61,321 bases of DNA. Source: Campylobacter coli LMG 9860. GTDB taxonomy: Bacteria; Campylobacterota; Campylobacteria; Campylobacterales; Campylobacteraceae. Made by a program: the position numbers and the translations under genes. The notes beneath the pieces were generated by a model. The model was given only the letters and a program-made list of their open reading frames with translations, was not told where the DNA came from and ran no database searches. Shown one piece after another: positions 61,316 through 61,321 of this stretch. Position 1 is the first letter of the stretch. Each line of letters opens with the position of its first letter. The stretch lies in assembly GCF_000254135.1 (NCBI RefSeq), contig NZ_AINS01000041.1:1-61321 (forward strand), read 5' to 3'.

Positions 61316-61321
61316 AAACTC

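Overview
The window reads as a chromosomal segment of a thermophilic Campylobacter, most likely C. coli or a close relative of C. jejuni. The evidence is the low G+C content, short overlapping operons, TATAAT-type -10 boxes without clear -35 boxes, a pseudaminic acid (pse) locus with a poly-G contingency tract, a menaquinone gene of the futalosine pathway, HobA, PEB4 and CiaC. From memory, the PEB4 protein differs from the C. jejuni version at many positions, which favours C. coli; this was not checked by alignment.

Layout. (1) 1-11696: a phase-variable gene of the flagellar glycosylation region (partial), pseC, pseB, dcd, accB-accC, a SurA-like chaperone, gltX2, a broken malic enzyme gene, upp, mqnA and the potassium uptake pair ktrA-ktrB. 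(2) 11697-12404: a tRNA cluster (Phe; then fMet and Gln on the other strand). (3) 12405-37181: riboflavin, branched-chain amino acid, lipid A, queuosine, Tat and HemW genes, then a very tight plus-strand operon nudH-lysC-hobA-holB-folP-ligA-membrane protein-tlyA-ribF-cmoA, a lipoprotein/TRIC/nuclease/nth group on the minus strand, peb4-fba, an unassigned MotA/MotB (ZorAB-like) ion-motor pair and a PLP enzyme. (4) 37183-61321: tyrosine phosphatase, MFS exporter, a convergent run ending in a minus-strand operon purD-RDD-lptD-pnp-DNA glycosylase preceded by a 6S RNA, two methyltransferase genes (one truncated), guaA, an LptM-like lipoprotein, uvrC, a radical SAM gene, hemE, ciaC with a sigma-54 promoter, an LprI-like gene, pdxA-pdxJ and ppx/gppA.

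Compared with the C. jejuni NCTC 11168 order as I remember it, blocks 1, 3 and 4 correspond to Cj1295-Cj1283, Cj0572-Cj0600 and Cj1258-Cj1237. The window therefore spans two rearrangement junctions, one of them at the tRNA cluster.

No CRISPR array, prophage, insertion sequence or rRNA operon was seen. The most notable items are: a 14-base deletion that removes the catalytic motif of the malic enzyme; a nonsense codon 13 codons from the end of a PmtA-like methyltransferase; a frameshifted small lipoprotein at the right edge; the poly-G tract at the left edge; a 6S RNA with a clear closing stem; a perfectly spaced sigma-54 promoter before ciaC; and an orphan ZorAB-like motor whose role I cannot assign.
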